Both the position numbers and the translations under genes were made by a program. Of a DNA stretch of 64,000 nt, positions 18,834-26,918 are shown one piece after another; the stretch's first letter is position 1, and the number at the start of each line of letters is the position of its first letter. The stretch is taken from assembly GCF_000775995.1 (NCBI RefSeq), contig NZ_CP009227.1, positions 310,001 through 374,000 of the forward strand, written 5' to 3'. The stretch is from Treponema sp. OMZ 838. GTDB taxonomy: Bacteria; Spirochaetota; Spirochaetia; Treponematales; Treponemataceae. The notes beneath the pieces were generated by a model that saw nothing but the letters and a program-made list of their open reading frames with translations, did no database searches and was not told the origin of the DNA.

Positions 18834-19583
18834 CTATCCCAGCAGAGTATGTTCAAGATATTCAAAACACTCCTGCAAATCGGTACAGCGGAGAACCGCG
18901 TACTCGTCAAAATATGTCGGCTGTTCGTTAACGACGGCAACAGCACCGCCCGCTTTTAAGGTCAGCTGCGGCAGCGCTGCGGCGGGGTACACGGTAAGAC
19001 TACTGCCCAACACCAGCAGTAAATCCGCCCTATTACATTCATTTTGTGCCTCCGTTATCGCTGCAAATGGGAGTGCTTCACCGAAAAACGTAATATCCGG
19101 TTTTAATGCATAGCCGCACTTTGGGCAGAGCGGTACCTCGCCTTTACGGGCAACCTCGACGACATCCTCAAAGGTTGTACTATAGGAACAATGCGTACAG
19201 CTATGCCGCGAAGGAGAACCGTGTACTTCTATCACGTGCTTGCTTCCGGCTTTTTGATGTAATAAGTCGATATTTTGAGTAATAAGCGCCTTTAAGATTC
19301 CGCGAGATTCCAGTCCGGCAAGTACCTGATGCACAATTGACGGCTCTTTTTCTTGTAATCCGTAGATAAATTCCTTTGCAAGCCGGTAATACACGGAGGG
19401 TGTTTCCCTAAAGACTTCGATATCGAACATCTTATCGGTTTCAGGCAGCGTATAAAGCCCGTTCTTACCTCTAAAATCCCGAATACCGGACAAGGTACTG
19501 ACTCCCGCGCCCGTAAAGGCAACGCAGTGTTTTGCCGCTGCTATGCGATCCGCCAATTCCCGATATGCTGTTTCGTTTTTCAT
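18834..19583 (-). CDS. cobB: Sir2-family NAD-dependent protein deacylase
   Basis: The 249-residue protein carries the sirtuin signature in order: [17 protein letters not shown] near 20-40 (NAD binding), [11 protein letters not shown] near 108, [10 protein letters not shown] with the catalytic histidine near 125, and a four-cysteine zinc site CTHC...CPKC (about 133-160). It removes acyl groups from lysine and couples this to NAD cleavage. Length and motifs fit bacterial CobB. It follows rnhA with a 27-base gap on the same strand. Confidence 0.94.
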   Translation of the reverse strand: MKNETAYRELADRIAAAKHCVAFTGAGVSTLSGIRDFRGKNGLYTLPETDKMFDIEVFRETPSVYYRLAKEFIYGLQEKEPSIVHQVLAGLESRGILKALITQNIDLLHQKAGSKHVIEVHGSPSRHSCTHCSYSTTFEDVVEVARKGEVPLCPKCGYALKPDITFFGEALPFAAITEAQNECNRADLLLVLGSSLTVYPAAALPQLTLKAGGAVAVVNEQPTYFDEYAVLRCTDLQECFEYLEHTLLG

Positions 19584-19610
19584 ACGAGCCTCCCTTCCGT
19601 TTCTGATAAG

Positions 19611-20090
19611 TTATTTCGCTTTTTTTGCCGCTTCTACAGCAAGGGTGTCGCACAGTTCATTGTAGACGTTGCCGGCATGTCCTTTTACCCACATCCATTC
19701 AAGGTTGAGTTGAGAAGCGAGTGCATCGAGCTGCTGCCAAAGGTCTTGATTCTTTACCGGCTCTCTGGCAGCTGTTTTCCAGCCATTCAGCTTCCACTTT
19801 TTTATCCACGAAGAGATCCCCTGCTGCACATACTGGGAATCCGTATGCAGGGTTACCGGGCAGTCTGCATAGCCGGGCAATATTTTTTCCTGATAGGCAA
19901 TAAGGGCTTGAATAACCGCAAGTAATTCCATTCTATTATTTGTAGTCAGTTTTTCTCCGCCGGAACCTCGCAGTAATTCCTGATCCGGCTGATCACCTTG
20001 CATATCTTTGAGGATCATCACGAACGCCCATCCGCCCGGCCCGGGATTTTGGGAGCATGCTCCATCGGTGTACAATTTAATTTTTTTCAT
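19611..20090 (-). CDS. rnhA: ribonuclease HI
   Basis: RNase HI cuts RNA in RNA:DNA hybrids. The 159-residue protein shows [17 protein letters not shown] at the N-terminus, [11 protein letters not shown] near 55, [10 protein letters not shown] near 80, [14 protein letters not shown] near 135-148, which hold the D-E-D-D metal ligands and the flexible-loop histidine. Length is normal for type I without an N-terminal hybrid-binding domain. Confidence 0.96.
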   Translation of the reverse strand: MKKIKLYTDGACSQNPGPGGWAFVMILKDMQGDQPDQELLRGSGGEKLTTNNRMELLAVIQALIAYQEKILPGYADCPVTLHTDSQYVQQGISSWIKKWKLNGWKTAAREPVKNQDLWQQLDALASQLNLEWMWVKGHAGNVYNELCDTLAVEAAKKAK

Positions 20091-20108
20091 AATAATATCT
20101 CCGAGTAC

Positions 20109-20256
20109 AGGACAAGCGCATCAGACATCATTGTGAATATCCACGCAGAATAATGGGGCTGCTCAACCAGAGTTGAACCACTTCGCGGTTCAAATGGTCT
20201 CACAACCCCATTATTCTGCGATTTTTATCTATCTGTCTGTCTGATGCGCTTGTCCT
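20109..20256. repeat. nested palindromic element upstream of rnhA
   Basis: A perfect 19-bp outer stem (20109-20127 with 20238-20256), a perfect 15-bp middle stem (20144-20158 with 20206-20220) and an apical hairpin TTGAACC/GGTTCAA (20173-20193) form a long cruciform-capable structure. It shares CCACGCAGAA, ACCAGA, GGTTCAAA-N-GGTCTCA and TATCTGTCTG with the element at 4634-4819. It lies between the aroF terminator and rnhA. Confidence 0.8.
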
Positions 20257-20260
20257 TCCT

Positions 20261-20298
20261 TAAAAAAATGTATGAAATTTTTAACAAAATTTCATACA
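20261..20298 (-). terminator. rho-independent terminator after DAHP synthase gene
   Basis: On the minus strand a 13-bp stem (20298-20286 with 20281-20269) and a short loop are followed by TTTTTTT. It ends the transcript coming from the DAHP synthase gene. Confidence 0.85.
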
Positions 20299-20305
20299 AG
20301 AGGAA

Positions 20306-20339
20306 GGCAACTGCTTGGAATATTTCTAATGCAGTTGCC
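20306..20339. repeat. GGCAACTGC hairpin, member of a repeated terminator-like family
   Basis: GGCAACTGC pairs with GCAGTTGCC around a loop containing TGGAATATTTCTAAT. The same layout, with compensating changes, is seen at 59121-59160 and 60040-60079. The hairpin includes the stop codon of the DAHP synthase gene. Confidence 0.5.
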
Positions 20340-21402
20340 CTGTCCATATATCCGCGGCTTCGGTGAGAAGCGATTCGGTCATTTCCCAGCTCATGCAGGG
20401 GTCGGTAATTGATTTACCGTATTCGCTCTTTTTTGAGCAATGCTCCGGCGAAACGGACCCCGCCTGAATAAAGCTTTCGAGCATACAACCGCGGATTGCT
20501 TCAATCTGCGGCTGCTCCAACCTTAACCGGAGGCTTTCAAGCAGGATGTCCCACTGCTTTTCCGGCTGCCGTTGTGAGTTGCCATGCGAACAGTCAATCA
20601 GGATCGCCGGCTGTATCCCCTGTTCAGTCAAAAGACGGCAACTTTCTTCTATTGAAACCCTGCCGCAGTTTGCTCCGTGAATGCTCCCCCGCAATACGAG
20701 GTGCGCGTATTCATTGCCGCTCGTATGCATTACTGCGGGATTGCCGTTTTGCATGAGGCCGAGAAAGGCATGCGGTTCCCGTGCGGAAACAATGGCGTTT
20801 ATCGCCGTACTAATATCGCCGTCGGTAGGGTTCTTAAAACCGACCGGCATCGACAGCCCCGAAGCAAGTTCCCGGTGTATCTGACTTTCGGCGGAACGCG
20901 CACCGATAGACGCCCAGCTGATAAAATCCGCAGTATATTGCGGTACAATAGGATCGAGCAACTCCGAAGCAGCCGGCAGTCCCAGTTCGGTAATAGCACT
21001 CAATGTTTTGCGCGCCATCTCCAACCCGCCGGTAATATTAATCACTCCATCAAGCGCAGGTTCTACAATCAAACCGCGCCAGCCCAAACCGGTACGCGGT
21101 TTTTCAAAATACACGCGCATGATAATACAAAAGCGGTCGCGGTATTTTATCCGCAGACGCATTAACCGGTTCGCATAATCCAGTGCAGAGATCGGATCGT
21201 GGATGGAACAAGGGCCGGCAACCAATAAAAACCGGTTATCGGCGCCGGACAAAATCGCTTCTACCTCTTTTCTTCCCGTCAACACTGTGTGACACGCTTT
21301 TTCCGATACCGGGATTTTTTCGAGCATCTGCTGCGGCGAAATCAACGGGTGTATTCGTTCAATACGCCGATGGTATAACAGCGGGCGACTATTCATGGTC
21401 AA
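20326..21402 (-). CDS. aroF: 3-deoxy-7-phosphoheptulonate synthase, class I (AroF/AroG type)
   Basis: This enzyme joins PEP and erythrose 4-phosphate, the first step of the shikimate pathway. The 358-residue protein has the AroFGH blocks: RFLLVAGPCSIHDPISALDYANRL near 58-80, RVYFEKPRTGLGWRGL near 97, GARSAESQIHRELASGLSMPVGFKNPTDG near 165-195, ILIDCSHGNS near 263. These contain the metal Cys/His and PEP-binding residues. The N-terminal extension that carries feedback control is present; which aromatic amino acid inhibits cannot be read with confidence. It starts two bases after the AI-2E-family permease gene. Confidence 0.94.
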   Translation of the reverse strand: MTMNSRPLLYHRRIERIHPLISPQQMLEKIPVSEKACHTVLTGRKEVEAILSGADNRFLLVAGPCSIHDPISALDYANRLMRLRIKYRDRFCIIMRVYFEKPRTGLGWRGLIVEPALDGVINITGGLEMARKTLSAITELGLPAASELLDPIVPQYTADFISWASIGARSAESQIHRELASGLSMPVGFKNPTDGDISTAINAIVSAREPHAFLGLMQNGNPAVMHTSGNEYAHLVLRGSIHGANCGRVSIEESCRLLTEQGIQPAILIDCSHGNSQRQPEKQWDILLESLRLRLEQPQIEAIRGCMLESFIQAGSVSPEHCSKKSEYGKSITDPCMSWEMTESLLTEAADIWTGQLH

Positions 21403-21404
21403 GG

Positions 21405-22493
21405 CTAGTCTTCAGCATCCGTACTGTCCGAAGTCCGCGCAATATCGATCAGCGTAAACAAGAGGATAACAAACAGCGGACCAAGCACAATTCCGTTCAG
21501 CTTAAAAAAACGAATACCGCCGAGTATCGAAAAGAAAATCAGCAACGGATGTATCTGAACACGGTTCTGCAAGAACATCGGTCGTAAAAAATTATCGATT
21601 GAACTGATAAAAAAGCCTGCGACGCAGAGAAAGAGGAGACCTTTAAATAAACCTGCCGTTAACACTATTTCGATTCCAATCGGGGCCCATACCAACGCGC
21701 AGCCAAAGAAAGGCAAAAAGGAACTAAAAAAAGTTAAAAACGATAAAAGCAGTGCGCCTTCCACCTGAAAAATAGTATACACGATAAACGCCGCTGCAAA
21801 CTGACATATTGAAACGAGAAAATACCCCATAAAAAGGTTGGAGATAGTGTCCTTTATCTTTGCCGCCAGTTTTTGACCTTCCGACACCTGAATCGGAATA
21901 GCCGTTACAAACACCGTACCGAGATATTGCCCATCGATAAAAAGAAAATAGAGGGCAAAACACATGAACAGGAGCGAAAGCACAAAATTACCGATATTTT
22001 TGGCAATACTTGTCGCGTAGCGGACGATCGTATTCGCATATTGTAGAAAGAAATTCATAAGTTCTTTTTTGACATCAAACACCGAAAGATCGATTGTTCC
22101 CATCGAAATCTGCATGACTAATTCATTCAGCGGTGCATCTTTTTCCATTCTAAATAACTGCGGATGCGTAATAAAAAAGTTCATTATTTTCTTTACAAAC
22201 ATCTGCCCTTGCCCGATCAGTTTAATAACAAAAAAGAACAGAATTCCGGCAACCAGTATAATAATACCGACCGAAAATGAAGCGGCGATAATACTCTGCT
22301 GCATTCTAAACCATCGGGACTCCGGCTTCAGCTTTTTAAGCAGTTTATGATACAGCGGTCCAAACATGATGTAGAGGATAGCTGACCACAACAGTACGCT
22401 TGCATAGGGCAAAAACACCCGCGCTACCAGCACAACGGTAATCGCCAATATGATAAAAAAAGAAACGGTTTGAAACTTGAGTGATTTCTGCAT
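21405..22493 (-). CDS. AI-2E family transporter (PerM/YdiK-like membrane protein)
   Basis: The 362-residue protein has the family layout of paired N-terminal membrane helices (VSFFIILAITVVLVARVFLPYASVLLWSAILYIMFGPLYHKL), a central helical extramembrane region and a C-terminal bundle with FLPFFGCALVWAPIGIEI and GIVLGPLFVILLFTLIDI. Members include autoinducer exporters and Na+/H+ antiporters, so the substrate is open. nagB lies upstream (two-base gap) and the DAHP synthase gene downstream, so it is probably within a mixed operon. Confidence 0.88.
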   Translation of the reverse strand: MQKSLKFQTVSFFIILAITVVLVARVFLPYASVLLWSAILYIMFGPLYHKLLKKLKPESRWFRMQQSIIAASFSVGIIILVAGILFFFVIKLIGQGQMFVKKIMNFFITHPQLFRMEKDAPLNELVMQISMGTIDLSVFDVKKELMNFFLQYANTIVRYATSIAKNIGNFVLSLLFMCFALYFLFIDGQYLGTVFVTAIPIQVSEGQKLAAKIKDTISNLFMGYFLVSICQFAAAFIVYTIFQVEGALLLSFLTFFSSFLPFFGCALVWAPIGIEIVLTAGLFKGLLFLCVAGFFISSIDNFLRPMFLQNRVQIHPLLIFFSILGGIRFFKLNGIVLGPLFVILLFTLIDIARTSDSTDAED

Positions 22494-22495
22494 GC

Positions 22496-23302
22496 TTATT
22501 TTGTTCCGCCCGATGAAGTTGAAGTTTCTATATCTTTAAAATACCGAACGGTTCCGACACGGAGTTCATCGGTAGCCGGTTCGTCGCACACGATGATTGC
22601 ATGCGGGTGCAGCTGTAGTGCCGAAATCGTCCAAATATGATTGACACTGCCTTCCACCGCATGCCGTACCGCCCGCGCTTTATTGTAACCGGTTGCGAGG
22701 ATCATCACCTCTTCCGCATCGGTAATCGTACCGATTCCGACAGTCAGCGCTGTCTTGGGAACTGCTGCCGCATCGCCGTTAAAAAAGCGGGCATTCATCG
22801 CAATCGTGTCCTGTGTCAGTGTTTTCTGGCGTGTGCGGGACGCAAGGGAAGAACCGGGTTCATTGAAAGCGATATGCCCGTCTGCTCCGACCCCGCCCAT
22901 GAATAGATGAATTTTTCCGTACTGCGCAATCGCCGCTTCGTATTGTTCGCACTCGGTTTTTGGATCTTTTGCCATCCCGTCTAAAATATGAATATTTGCA
23001 GGGTCTATATCGATGTACTTAAAGAAGTTTTCATACATAAAGTAGTGGTAGCTTTGCGGATGATCGGGAGTCAATCCCACATATTCATCCATGTTAAAGG
23101 TAACCACGTGTTTAAACGAAATATTCCCTTCCCGATGGCGTTTAATCAATTCTTTGTAGACACCAAGCGGTGTAGACCCCGTCGGCAAGCCGAGTACGAA
23201 CGGCCTTGATGCAGTCGGAGCAAAATCCGTAATTTTTTTGCAAATATGATCAGCCGCCCATACGGAACAGGCATCATAATCAGGTTTTATAATTAATCGC
23301 AT
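22496..23302 (-). CDS. nagB: glucosamine-6-phosphate deaminase
   Basis: NagB converts glucosamine 6-phosphate to fructose 6-phosphate and ammonia. The 268-residue protein shows [17 protein letters not shown] near 40, FNMDEYVGL near 70 (catalytic Asp), [26 protein letters not shown] near 133-158, and [12 protein letters not shown] near 205. Length is normal. nagA lies 28 bases upstream; together they degrade N-acetylglucosamine 6-phosphate. A good ribosome site (AGGAGAA) precedes the ATG. Confidence 0.97.
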   Translation of the reverse strand: MRLIIKPDYDACSVWAADHICKKITDFAPTASRPFVLGLPTGSTPLGVYKELIKRHREGNISFKHVVTFNMDEYVGLTPDHPQSYHYFMYENFFKYIDIDPANIHILDGMAKDPKTECEQYEAAIAQYGKIHLFMGGVGADGHIAFNEPGSSLASRTRQKTLTQDTIAMNARFFNGDAAAVPKTALTVGIGTITDAEEVMILATGYNKARAVRHAVEGSVNHIWTISALQLHPHAIIVCDEPATDELRVGTVRYFKDIETSTSSGGTK

Positions 23303-23330
23303 AGCTTCTCCTATAAAATTTTTAGCCTTA

Positions 23331-24503
23331 TTAAAATAAATTTTTTTTCAAATTTCCTTTTATGACGGTTGCAAGCACATTGAACTGCTTATCGAATACG
23401 ATAAGATCACCTTTGTACCCCGGCATAATGGAACCGCGTTTAGAATACCGCATAATTTCTGCCGGATTTGCGGATCCGAAGCGGACGGCGGTCTCTACCG
23501 GAAAACCGAAGGATACAAGGTTCTTAACCCCGCGAATCATCGAAAGACTCGAACCCGCGATAACGCCGTCCGTCTTACGATGGAAACACCCGCCTTGGAG
23601 TACAACCTCTTCTCCGTTTGCAATCAGAGTACCTTCACACTGTTCCGTAGGCTTGAGACTATCGGTTATTAAAACAATCTTATCGATCGGTTTATCCCGT
23701 GCCAATAAGCGAATAAGGTCGGGATGAACATGGATACCGTCCGCAATAATTTCGCAGGACATTTCCGGATGGATTAAAATCGCACCGACGGCACCAGGGT
23801 TGCGGTGGTGCATTTGGCTCATCGCGTTAAAAAGATGCGTCGAATGTAAAATACCCGCCTGCATTCCTTCAAGCATATTTTCGTAAAGTGCATTGGTATG
23901 CCCCGCCTGCAGCACAATATTTTTTTTGATGCAGTAGAGCGCCAGCTCGCGCATATTTTTAAGCTCCGGAGCTACGGTCATATTGACGATATTGCCGTTT
24001 GAAGCAGCCCAAAGCTTATCCATCAAATCCAGATTGACAGAGCTGATTGCAGAAGGGCTTAACGCTCCGGGTTTTTCCGGCGAAATAAACGGACCTTCAA
24101 GGTGCAAACCCATGATGGCAGCACCTTCTTCATGTCCCATTGCATCGACAACCGCACGGATACATTTCGTCATATTTTCCGGCTCCGTCGGATACAGCGT
24201 AGGATTAAAAGCCGTTACGCCGTATTCGGCAAGAGCCTTCGACATACCAAGTATGGAATCGGGAGAGCCGTCTTCCGTCCCGAATCCTGCAAAGCCGTGA
24301 ATGTGGGTATCGATCAGTCCCGGAGCAATATATGCTTTATCGACATCGATGATACGTACTTCGGGAGAAAAACGTTTATTTAAAAAGCGGCGCTCGCTAA
24401 AGACATCCTCAATCTTGCCGTCCTTAACATAGACACAACCGTTTTCCATTAAGGAGTAACCGGTTACTACCGTTGCATTATGAAAACAAAGTGCATTTTC
24501 CAT
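23331..24503 (-). CDS. nagA: N-acetylglucosamine-6-phosphate deacetylase
   Basis: NagA removes acetate from GlcNAc 6-phosphate, feeding NagB. The 390-residue protein has the amidohydrolase metal blocks [15 protein letters not shown] near 60, HLEGPF near 127, [14 protein letters not shown] near 190, [22 protein letters not shown] near 213-235 and the catalytic LITDSL near 270. The frame is open to 24569, but the ATG at 24503 is chosen because GGAG lies six bases before it and [15 protein letters not shown] is the normal N-terminus. Confidence 0.96.
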   Translation of the reverse strand: MENALCFHNATVVTGYSLMENGCVYVKDGKIEDVFSERRFLNKRFSPEVRIIDVDKAYIAPGLIDTHIHGFAGFGTEDGSPDSILGMSKALAEYGVTAFNPTLYPTEPENMTKCIRAVVDAMGHEEGAAIMGLHLEGPFISPEKPGALSPSAISSVNLDLMDKLWAASNGNIVNMTVAPELKNMRELALYCIKKNIVLQAGHTNALYENMLEGMQAGILHSTHLFNAMSQMHHRNPGAVGAILIHPEMSCEIIADGIHVHPDLIRLLARDKPIDKIVLITDSLKPTEQCEGTLIANGEEVVLQGGCFHRKTDGVIAGSSLSMIRGVKNLVSFGFPVETAVRFGSANPAEIMRYSKRGSIMPGYKGDLIVFDKQFNVLATVIKGNLKKNLF

Positions 24504-24623
24504 GATTTTCTCCATAAATTTGCGTAATTTTATCAAAAAACCGTTAAAAAGCCTAGGGGCGCACCACATCAGACATTTTTTGAAAAAATGTATTTTGGGA
24601 TAACACTTTATTGGAAAGTATGG

Positions 24624-24629
24624 TATAAT
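24624..24629 (+). promoter_or_regulatory. extended -10 box of DHH/queH unit
   Basis: TGGTATAATG includes a consensus TATAAT eight bases before the first ATG of the DHH gene, with TG-like extension upstream and no good -35. Transcription would start at or just before the ATG, giving a leaderless or nearly leaderless message. Confidence 0.45.
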
Positions 24630-24637
24630 GATTTTAT

Positions 24638-25843
24638 ATGGATTCTCAGGGGAATAAATTCAGACCCGATTTGCGCTTAAAACGGCAGAATATGACCATT
24701 GGAGCGCGGAATCGTGTTATACAGAATATGTATTATCTCATGAAAGCACATCGTTCATTCTTGATTCTCGGTCACGAAAACCCTGATGAAGATTGTTATG
24801 CTTCGACCGTGGCAGGCGCACTATTGTTGCGTAAATTTAATAAACACGTCAGCATTTTTTTAGAATCCGTACCGCCTGAAAACCTTAAATTTCTCACTTC
24901 CATCTGCAAATATAACAAGATCAATATATATTACGGAACAATGCCGCCGATCCGTTCCGTCGAAGTTCTCTGTATTTTGGATACGCCGAAACCGGATATG
25001 ATCGCGGCAAACGGCTGTATCTATGATTTTCTGAATACCCCATCTATTCCAAAAATTGAAATAGACCATCACTTTGATTCCGATGCTGCATATTCCGGAG
25101 ATCCCGCCTATTCTTTAGTTCTCCATGCGTCCAGTACCTGCGAAATATTATGCCGGATATGCTATAAATTAGCAACGCACCCCGAAATACTACAGCGTTA
25201 CAGCATCGAAGAGCTTTATTCGCGGAATCTGGTACTGACGCTTTTGACCGGTATGCTCGGCGATGCAAAAATGGGAAATTATATTTCCAACCCGCATGAT
25301 AAAGAAGTTTTTGACTATTTTTCCAAGCATTTAAATTTGATGCTGCGGATAAGCACTCATTCGGAGGGGCGTACAAAAAAAATCGAATCAATGGAACGGC
25401 TGCTGGATGTGATGGAAACAACCGATGCCGAAACCGAGAAAATCTATCATACCATTATCGACCGTGCGAGATATACCGAACACATCGGAATGGTCATTTT
25501 ATCGGAAGATGAGTCGAATGCTTTCCTTAAAAGTATCGAATATACACAGTTTACCGGTATGATTAAGGAGGCAACCAATGCCATTGCAGAGAAAGTCGGA
25601 GGCATAGGAATTTCCGCCTACTACGATTCTCCCGGCAAATCCAATAAAATACAGTGCCGTATCCGTGCGAGCGAAGCAGTTCGAGGCATCAATTTACACC
25701 CAATTCTCAGTCATTTTAAGATTACGGACGGAGGCGGACATCCCGGCGCGATCGCCTTTCGGCTTCCCCGAGAATCCGGAAACTCGCTTTATACACTGCT
25801 TGAAGACATCCAATCTTTTATTAAACAAAACATATTAGTATGA
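24638..25843 (+). CDS. DHH-family phosphoesterase (NrnA-like)
   Basis: The 401-residue protein has the DHH blocks: ILGHENPDEDCYAS near 42-56 (metal site), a D near 105 (CILDTPKPD), the family-naming EIDHHFDSD near 145, and the DHHA1 glycine block DGGGHPGAIAFRLP near 363. NrnA-type members hydrolyse nanoRNA or cyclic dinucleotide products, so a role in RNA or c-di-AMP turnover is likely but unproven. The first ATG lacks a Shine-Dalgarno and lies eight bases after a -10 box; ATGs at 24692 and 24731 are alternatives. It overlaps queH by four bases. Confidence 0.85.
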   Translation: MDSQGNKFRPDLRLKRQNMTIGARNRVIQNMYYLMKAHRSFLILGHENPDEDCYASTVAGALLLRKFNKHVSIFLESVPPENLKFLTSICKYNKINIYYGTMPPIRSVEVLCILDTPKPDMIAANGCIYDFLNTPSIPKIEIDHHFDSDAAYSGDPAYSLVLHASSTCEILCRICYKLATHPEILQRYSIEELYSRNLVLTLLTGMLGDAKMGNYISNPHDKEVFDYFSKHLNLMLRISTHSEGRTKKIESMERLLDVMETTDAETEKIYHTIIDRARYTEHIGMVILSEDESNAFLKSIEYTQFTGMIKEATNAIAEKVGGIGISAYYDSPGKSNKIQCRIRASEAVRGINLHPILSHFKITDGGGHPGAIAFRLPRESGNSLYTLLEDIQSFIKQNILV

Positions 25844-26466
25844 AGCAAAATTTTCAATTATTGATGGAACAAACCATCGCGGCTCTTGGCAATTCTTTTA
25901 CTGCCGAAGCTCCACCGCGTCTTATGCTCCACTCATGCTGCGCCCCATGCAGTTCTTCGGTAATAAAGCGGCTGGCAGGGCATTTTAAGCTAACTATCTT
26001 CTATTATAATCCTAACATCGATACCCAACTTGAATACCGTACCCGTGCGGATGAACAAATCCGTTTAATCGAACAGTACAATACGTCAAAAGAATTTCCG
26101 TACCGAATCGATTACCTGATACGGGACTATAATCATCAAGAATTTCTCGAAATAGCGGAAGGCTATACGGATTGCCCCGAAGGTGGAGAGCGGTGCTTCC
26201 GCTGCTATCGGCTCCGGCTTGCAGCAACGGTACGCGAGGCAACAGCCCAAGATTTCGATTTTTTCTGTACAACGCTTTCTCTCAGCCCGCTCAAAAGTGC
26301 GGCAAAAATCAACGAAATCGGCATGGAGCTTGCCACAGACAAGTGCCGATGGCTGCCGAGCGACTTCAAGAAAAAAGACGGCTATCTGGAGTCCATTAAA
26401 CTGAGCAAAGAGTTGGGGTTGTATAGACAAGATTACTGCGGCTGTGAGTTCTCCCTCACCTTTTGA
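25840..26466 (+). CDS. queH: epoxyqueuosine reductase QueH (DUF208)
   Basis: QueH makes queuosine from epoxyqueuosine in tRNA, replacing QueG. The 208-residue protein has LMLHSCCAPCSSSVI near 28-42, IFYYNPNIDTQLEYRTRADEQ near 53-73, CPEGGERCFRCYRLRL near 112, and DYCGCEFSL at the end, which give the cysteines for the 4Fe-4S cluster and a second metal centre. ATGA overlap couples it to the DHH gene. Its TGA lies within CCTTTTGAAATA, the end motif of a palindromic repeat. Confidence 0.95.
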   Translation: MKQNFQLLMEQTIAALGNSFTAEAPPRLMLHSCCAPCSSSVIKRLAGHFKLTIFYYNPNIDTQLEYRTRADEQIRLIEQYNTSKEFPYRIDYLIRDYNHQEFLEIAEGYTDCPEGGERCFRCYRLRLAATVREATAQDFDFFCTTLSLSPLKSAAKINEIGMELATDKCRWLPSDFKKKDGYLESIKLSKELGLYRQDYCGCEFSLTF

Positions 26467-26573
26467 AATATACGGCACATCATCAAAAGTGTACATCCTT
26501 GTACACTTTTGATGGCGAATTTCGGCTTTGCCGAAATATCGCTACTGTTTAAACCAGCGGCATCCGTGCCGCT
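26458..26573 (-). repeat. three-hairpin GGA-loop repeat, unit 2
   Basis: Read on the minus strand: GCGGCA-CGGA-TGCCGC (26573-26556), then AGTAGCGA opening a hairpin (26542-26515), then a 14-bp stem with loop AGGA (26513-26482; context GTACAAGGATGTAC, a full match to the CsrA consensus RUACARGGAUGU), then TATTTCAAAAGG. The terminal motif covers the queH stop codon. Confidence 0.85.
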
Positions 26574-26584
26574 ACTGTAAGTAG

Positions 26585-26636
26585 TCCTCGACGTACATCA
26601 AGTACGCCTGCGGGTGTTTTTTGTACGCGCCTTGTA
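26585..26636 (-). repeat. palindromic repeat type II, second copy
   Basis: On the minus strand it carries TACAAGGCGCG, CCGCAGGCGTA and TACGTCGAGGA in the same order as the element at 13620-13743, with a GCGTAC/GTACGT hairpin in the middle. The outer variable arm differs and is shorter. It lies between two oppositely oriented three-hairpin units. Confidence 0.65.
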
Positions 26637-26644
26637 GTTTCAGA

Positions 26645-26763
26645 ACGGACAGGAATGTCCGTGGTTCTAGTCAGTAGCGATGTTTTTGTGCAGCAAAAAC
26701 TCGCGTCCAGAAGTGTACACGGATGTACACTTCTGGACAGGCTATTTTCAAAAGGCTTACGGA
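26645..26763 (+). repeat. three-hairpin GGA-loop repeat, unit 3
   Basis: ACGGACA-GGAA-TGTCCGT (26645-26662) and GTGGTTC, then AGTAGCGA with a TTTTTG/CAAAAA hairpin (26677-26704), then GTCCAGAAGTGTACA-CGGA with its 15-bp complement (26705-26738), then TATTTTCAAAAGG and CTTACGGAA. This is the most complete plus-strand copy; its long stem equals that of unit 1. Confidence 0.85.
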
Positions 26764-26767
26764 AAGG

Positions 26768-26806
26768 GTGCAGCTACTTCGTGCTGCACATAAATTAATC
26801 CTCAAC
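26768..26806. repeat. short hairpin and type II fragment between units 3 and 4
   Basis: GTGCAGC pairs with GCTGCAC (26768-26789). TTAATCCTCAACGT follows, the reverse of the ACGTTGAGGATTAA segment in the type II element at 13620-13743. It looks like a truncated type II copy between complete units. Confidence 0.45.
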
Positions 26807-26816
26807 GTGGCAGAAG

Positions 26817-26903
26817 CGGCACGGATGCCGGTGGTTCTAAACAGCAACCAGTTTGCTTGCAAACTGGCAGCCCAAAAATGTACACGGATGTATATTTTTG
26901 GGC
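26817..26903 (+). repeat. three-hairpin GGA-loop repeat, unit 4
   Basis: CGGCA-CGGA-TGCCG (26817-26830) and GGTGGTTC, then CCAGTTTG-CTTG-CAAACTGG (26848-26867), then GCCCAAAAATGTACA-CGGA with its complement (26870-26903, one mismatch). The middle hairpin differs most from the other units. A trailing GGACGGCGGTGGTTC contains the antisense of the ABC-F stop codon region. Confidence 0.75.
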
Positions 26904-26918
26904 GAGGACGGCGGTGGT

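Noticed and set aside
26458-26903. CRISPR array
   Set aside because: Units are hairpins on both strands with changing stems and no equal-length spacers; no cas genes are present.
26458-26903. Integron attC sites (oral treponemes are known to carry integrons)
   Set aside because: No paired RYYYAAC/GTTRRRY cores and no integrase gene in the window; unit boundaries are CCTTTTGAAATA instead.
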